Positions 5,211 to 8,382 of a DNA stretch of 8,382 bases are shown here, piece after piece. How positions within the stretch are numbered: position 1 is the stretch's first letter; each line of letters starts with the position of its first letter. Below the pieces are notes generated by a model that worked only from the letters and a program-made list of their open reading frames with translations, was not told the origin of the DNA and ran no database searches. Source of the DNA: NIOZ-UU13 sp032250555. GTDB taxonomy: Bacteria > Planctomycetota > Phycisphaerae > Sedimentisphaerales > Anaerobacaceae. The translations under genes were made by a program, and so were the position numbers. The stretch is taken from NCBI GenBank assembly GCA_032250555.1, contig JAVVFI010000251.1, positions 1-8,382 on the forward strand, read 5' to 3'.

Positions 5211-8200
5211 ATGCTTAATTGGAACAGATATGCGAAGCTAAACGTAAAAGTGCTTATCATTCTGATAATTGTCACGATAGCACTGGGGGCTTCTTTGTTT
5301 ACCGCTCGTCAAATCAGAAGAAGTCTTATCTCGAAAATGGCTCTTCAGGCCGGGCTGGATGCTTATGAGAAAGAGGATTGGCCGGCTGTTTACAGCCACT
5401 TCATGGATTATCTCAGCAGAAATCCCGATGATGTCGAAATCCTCAAAAAGTATGCCGAGGCAGCGTTGTCTATCCGACCCATGAGACGCAATACTATAAT
5501 AAGAGCAATCGCGGCCTATCGTCATATCTTACGACTTGCCCCTCAAGAAGATATTGCATATGAAAAGCTTGCTATGCTCTATCCTGCTACAGGCAATTAT
5601 GAAGATCTCGCCTATATTGCCCGCTCACGGATTCAGAAGGACCCAAATGATCCAAAAGCACTATTTTGGTTGAGTGAAGCACTAATAGAGCTGAACAAAA
5701 CGGATGAAGCCAGGACGGAACTTACAAAAGCCTTAGACATTTTCAAGGCTCTTCCGGAAAAACATCCCGAATATATACGTGCTTGTATATTGATGAGCCA
5801 GATTATCCTCGAAGGTGATTCTTTCGATGAAGAGATAAAAGCCCTTGAAAAGCTCAATGCTGCCGTAGAATACGATCCGAATTCTATTGAAGCATTGGCC
5901 TTTCGTGCATGGTTTTACCGCCAAACGCCTGGCATCCCCGACATGAACGAGCCTGGCACACCAGACATGAGCGAGAAAGAAAGGCTTAGGCGTGCCCAAA
6001 AAGACCTTGACAAAGCCGATATTGTGGGCACAGACAATCCCAGATTTCGTTTGTTCCTGGCAAGAGAATGGATGGCACACGCTCAGTGGGATCGGGCCGC
6101 TTACGAACTAAAAGCTGCTGAAAACCTCCCTCTGGAAATAATTCAGGATTACTTTCTTGACTTAAATGAATGGACTGTAGCAAGATTCCAATTAGCCGCG
6201 GAACTGGCAATCCAGAGAAGAAACATTGATGAAGGTATATCTCGGGCTGATGAAACGCTGAAAGAGCTTGAAGATAAAAGCTATCGTGTTGGAATTCTTC
6301 CCTTTGCCATTCGGCTTTATATTAATAAGGCAGAAAGGACCCAAGATGCAAACGATTGCCTGGAAGAGTATATTAAAATCCTGCGTACAAATGAAGGACA
6401 GTCAGGCTCCAAGCAGGAGATGGCTTATTTACGTGCCCTTGTAGCAAATGCCAAGAACGACTCGTATGCTGTCATCGATATCTTGCAATCAACCGTTCTT
6501 GGCGGTGACTCAAGTAATCCCGACTTATGGGGTTTACTGGCAGAGGCCTTTAGCCGAACAGACCAGCCTCGGCGGGCCGTTACCGCCCTGATTGAGTATC
6601 TTCGTCTTCGTCGAAATCCAGGAATGACACTGCTGCTTACACAAGAGTATATCAAGTTGCAAGACTGGAACAAAGCACTTGAGACTGCGCGGCTGGCGGA
6701 AACAATGGATCCCGCAAGTATTGTGGTCCAGTTGCTTCGCGTTGAGGCGAGCATCAATATCGTCGCGGAACAGTCTGAAATTAACAAGGATAGACTTCTG
6801 GCTTTGGCAGGTGAATTGGCTGAGCTACGTAAAGCGCATCCAAATCGCGTTGATATCCGCATATTACAGGCAATCATTGCCGAATACCTTGATAGACCGG
6901 AAGAAGCTGAAGAAGAACTGAAGCTGGCCATCGAAGAGTGTGAAGAAACGCTCGCAGCAGAGATACAACTTGTCAGGTTCTATAGCAGAGCTAAACGTAT
7001 GACTGATGCTATCAGTATTGGCCAGGCGGCATGTGAACAACATTCTGAGGTTGCTGAGCCATGGCTTTATCTGTCAGGTCTTTATGTTGCTAATAAAGAC
7101 TCTGGCGCAGCCCGTAGTTGCCTTAAACAGGCACAGAAAGAAGTAGTCGGCAAAAGGGAGAAGCGATCTATATCGATAAACCGTGCATTGTTGGAATTAA
7201 CACAGGGTAACCAGGGGGACCGTGCCTTAGGGATAAGCATTTTAAGTGAAGTTGCCGCGCAGGATAAACGGGAAATACGTGCCCGCACTTTACTCTTGGG
7301 TATTCCCGAAATCCAGAAGGATCAGGCGAAAGCTCAAGACCTAATAGACGAATTAAAGAAGGCCGAGGGCGAAACTGGACTTATGTGGCGTTTGTGTCAG
7401 GCGGAAGTATGGCTGAAATCTGATCAATGGCGTTCGAAACAAGTGGAGATTGCCAACTACCTCCAATACTGCATTGATTTAGATCCTCAATGGTCATTCC
7501 CTCCACTGCTCCTGGGAACAATGTATGAACAACTTCAGGATTTCAAACATCTCGAAGACACTTATCGCCAGGCACTCGTTAGAAATCCTTCAGCTATTGA
7601 TATCGCAGACAAATTGGTTACCCTCCTTGAAAAACAAAGTCGCTTTTCGGATGCGGAGAAGGTTCTTCAGCAGAGTGAAATGAACTCTAGATTTGCCAGT
7701 GCACGTCAACCCATATTGTCCATTAGAGCAGGGGAATTTACCCGAGCAACCGAAGAGTTGAAACTCAGGGTAAAAGCCGATAACAGAGACGCGAACTCAA
7801 GAATCCTTCTGGCGCGGCTAATCTATTGGCAAACAGGGAATGTTGATCAGGCATTGGAATATCTTAATGAAGCCGAAGCGATAGCTCCGGGCACTTTAGT
7901 GCTGACAGCAGCAAAAGTGTCAATACTGAAAGCAGATGGTCAAACAGAATATGCCCAGCGAGTCCTTAATGATTATGTAGCGAATAACGATGTATTTGAA
8001 GCTTATATGATGCGAGGGGCATACTTTGCTAATGAAGGTGAATTTGAACGTGCCGAGCAGGACTACATAAAACTTACAACCTTCGCCGGGCAAGGCGCAA
8101 GAGGTTATGAACTGCTAAGCAACTTTTATGGCAGGAATGAGAGATTCGATAAAGCTGTAGAAGCACTTGAAGAGGGCTTGAATGCATATCCCGAAGATTT

Positions 8201-8382
8201 AATATTGAAGCGAAGACTGATGAAGACATTATTTTTGCAAAGCCCTGCACAAGACCAACAGAGAGCACTTGAAATCCTTACAGAACTTGAAGAACAACTG
8301 CCACAGGATCCCGAATTGATGAAGTTTCAAGCCCTGCACATTTTGGAGGATTCAACACCACAGTCACTAAAGGCGGCCAGAG
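5211..8382 (+). CDS. Large membrane-anchored TPR-repeat protein (3' end beyond window)
   Basis: The frame stays open from ATG 5211 to the right edge: 1057 complete codons and no stop, so the gene is partial at its 3' end. The start is well supported by AAAGGAG (5197-5203) seven bases upstream. Residues 13-31 form a membrane helix with no lipobox Cys, flanked by basic residues on both sides, so topology is uncertain. The rest is alpha-helical with TPR-like units spaced by about 34 residues: clear examples near 43-76, 148-181, 436-469, 930-963 and 964-997 (for instance AYMMRGAYFANEGEFERAEQ at 931-950). Several middle repeats are degenerate. TPR arrays bind partner proteins. By size and context it resembles the PrsT-type TPR proteins of PEP-CTERM/EPS loci, but those are usually lipoproteins and this one is a helix-anchored protein, so the link is inference. 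Its partner, and whether the unseen C-terminus carries another domain, are unknown. Confidence 0.88.
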   Translation, partial: MLNWNRYAKLNVKVLIILIIVTIALGASLFTARQIRRSLISKMALQAGLDAYEKEDWPAVYSHFMDYLSRNPDDVEILKKYAEAALSIRPMRRNTIIRAIAAYRHILRLAPQEDIAYEKLAMLYPATGNYEDLAYIARSRIQKDPNDPKALFWLSEALIELNKTDEARTELTKALDIFKALPEKHPEYIRACILMSQIILEGDSFDEEIKALEKLNAAVEYDPNSIEALAFRAWFYRQTPGIPDMNEPGTPDMSEKERLRRAQKDLDKADIVGTDNPRFRLFLAREWMAHAQWDRAAYELKAAENLPLEIIQDYFLDLNEWTVARFQLAAELAIQRRNIDEGISRADETLKELEDKSYRVGILPFAIRLYINKAERTQDANDCLEEYIKILRTNEGQSGSKQEMAYLRALVANAKNDSYAVIDILQSTVLGGDSSNPDLWGLLAEAFSRTDQPRRAVTALIEYLRLRRNPGMTLLLTQEYIKLQDWNKALETARLAETMDPASIVVQLLRVEASINIVAEQSEINKDRLLALAGELAELRKAHPNRVDIRILQAIIAEYLDRPEEAEEELKLAIEECEETLAAEIQLVRFYSRAKRMTDAISIGQAACEQHSEVAEPWLYLSGLYVANKDSGAARSCLKQAQKEVVGKREKRSISINRALLELTQGNQGDRALGISILSEVAAQDKREIRARTLLLGIPEIQKDQAKAQDLIDELKKAEGETGLMWRLCQAEVWLKSDQWRSKQVEIANYLQYCIDLDPQWSFPPLLLGTMYEQLQDFKHLEDTYRQALVRNPSAIDIADKLVTLLEKQSRFSDAEKVLQQSEMNSRFASARQPILSIRAGEFTRATEELKLRVKADNRDANSRILLARLIYWQTGNVDQALEYLNEAEAIAPGTLVLTAAKVSILKADGQTEYAQRVLNDYVANNDVFEAYMMRGAYFANEGEFERAEQDYIKLTTFAGQGARGYELLSNFYGRNERFDKAVEALEEGLNAYPEDLILKRRLMKTLFLQSPAQDQQRALEILTELEEQLPQDPELMKFQALHILEDSTPQSLKAAR
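5928..5975 (+). repeat. Tandem 24-base duplication inside the TPR gene
   Basis: Two adjacent 24-base units (5928-5951 and 5952-5975) match at 20 of 24 positions and keep frame. They encode PGIPDMNE and PGTPDMSE at residues 240-255. The proline-rich pair probably forms a linker or loop between helical repeats, just before a charged helix (EKERLRRAQKDL). Half of the four differences are silent in effect, so the duplication is not brand new. Confidence 0.75.

Noticed and set aside
6425..6931. A 168-residue minus strand frame opposite the TPR gene
   Set aside because: Serine/arginine-rich antisense shadow of a long, well-supported + strand gene, with no ribosome site or family resemblance.

Overview
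The window looks like bacterial chromosome from a Gram-negative-type organism that uses the exosortase/PEP-CTERM sorting system. All supported genes are on the + strand. Base composition is moderate, by eye a little below half GC. The C-terminal sorting signal (VPVPAAVILGMLGLG, then a short KLRK tail) and the mix of families suggest Planctomycetota (Phycisphaerae or Sedimentisphaerales-like). That placement is inference from remembered sequence style, not from a marker gene.

Positions 1-3220 hold a compact operon. It starts with the 3' part of a DUF362-family gene that runs off the left edge. Sixteen bases later comes an EpsI-type exosortase-associated protein. The exosortase itself follows, overlapping epsI by 8 bases and carrying the full Cys202/Arg247/His268 catalytic set. 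A possible 36-residue one-helix membrane protein overlaps the exosortase stop by another 8 bases.

Positions 3221-4934 hold a second unit. A very good sigma70-type promoter (TTGACA, 17-base spacer, TG-extended TATTTT, AT-rich upstream element) at 3401-3440 drives an unrecognised 198-residue secreted protein. A run of hairpins separates it from a 220-residue secreted protein with a PEP-CTERM-like signal, the likely local substrate of the exosortase. A strong intrinsic terminator at 4889-4934 closes the unit. The substrate gene carries a run of eight G bases where loss or gain of one base would bring an immediate stop codon.

Positions 4935-5210 are non-coding, with only weak promoter candidates. 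From 5211 to the right edge runs one very long gene with no stop in the window. It encodes a membrane-anchored protein of more than 1057 residues made mostly of TPR-like helical repeats, comparable in design to the PrsT-type TPR proteins of PEP-CTERM/EPS loci.

Together the genes suggest a self-contained surface-sorting cassette: the exosortase and EpsI process C-terminally tagged proteins at the inner membrane, the 4189 gene supplies a tagged substrate, and the TPR protein may scaffold export or exopolysaccharide assembly. The least explained parts are the 3476 protein and the 36-residue ORF, and these are the best candidates for undescribed components. No tRNA, rRNA, CRISPR array or insertion sequence was seen.
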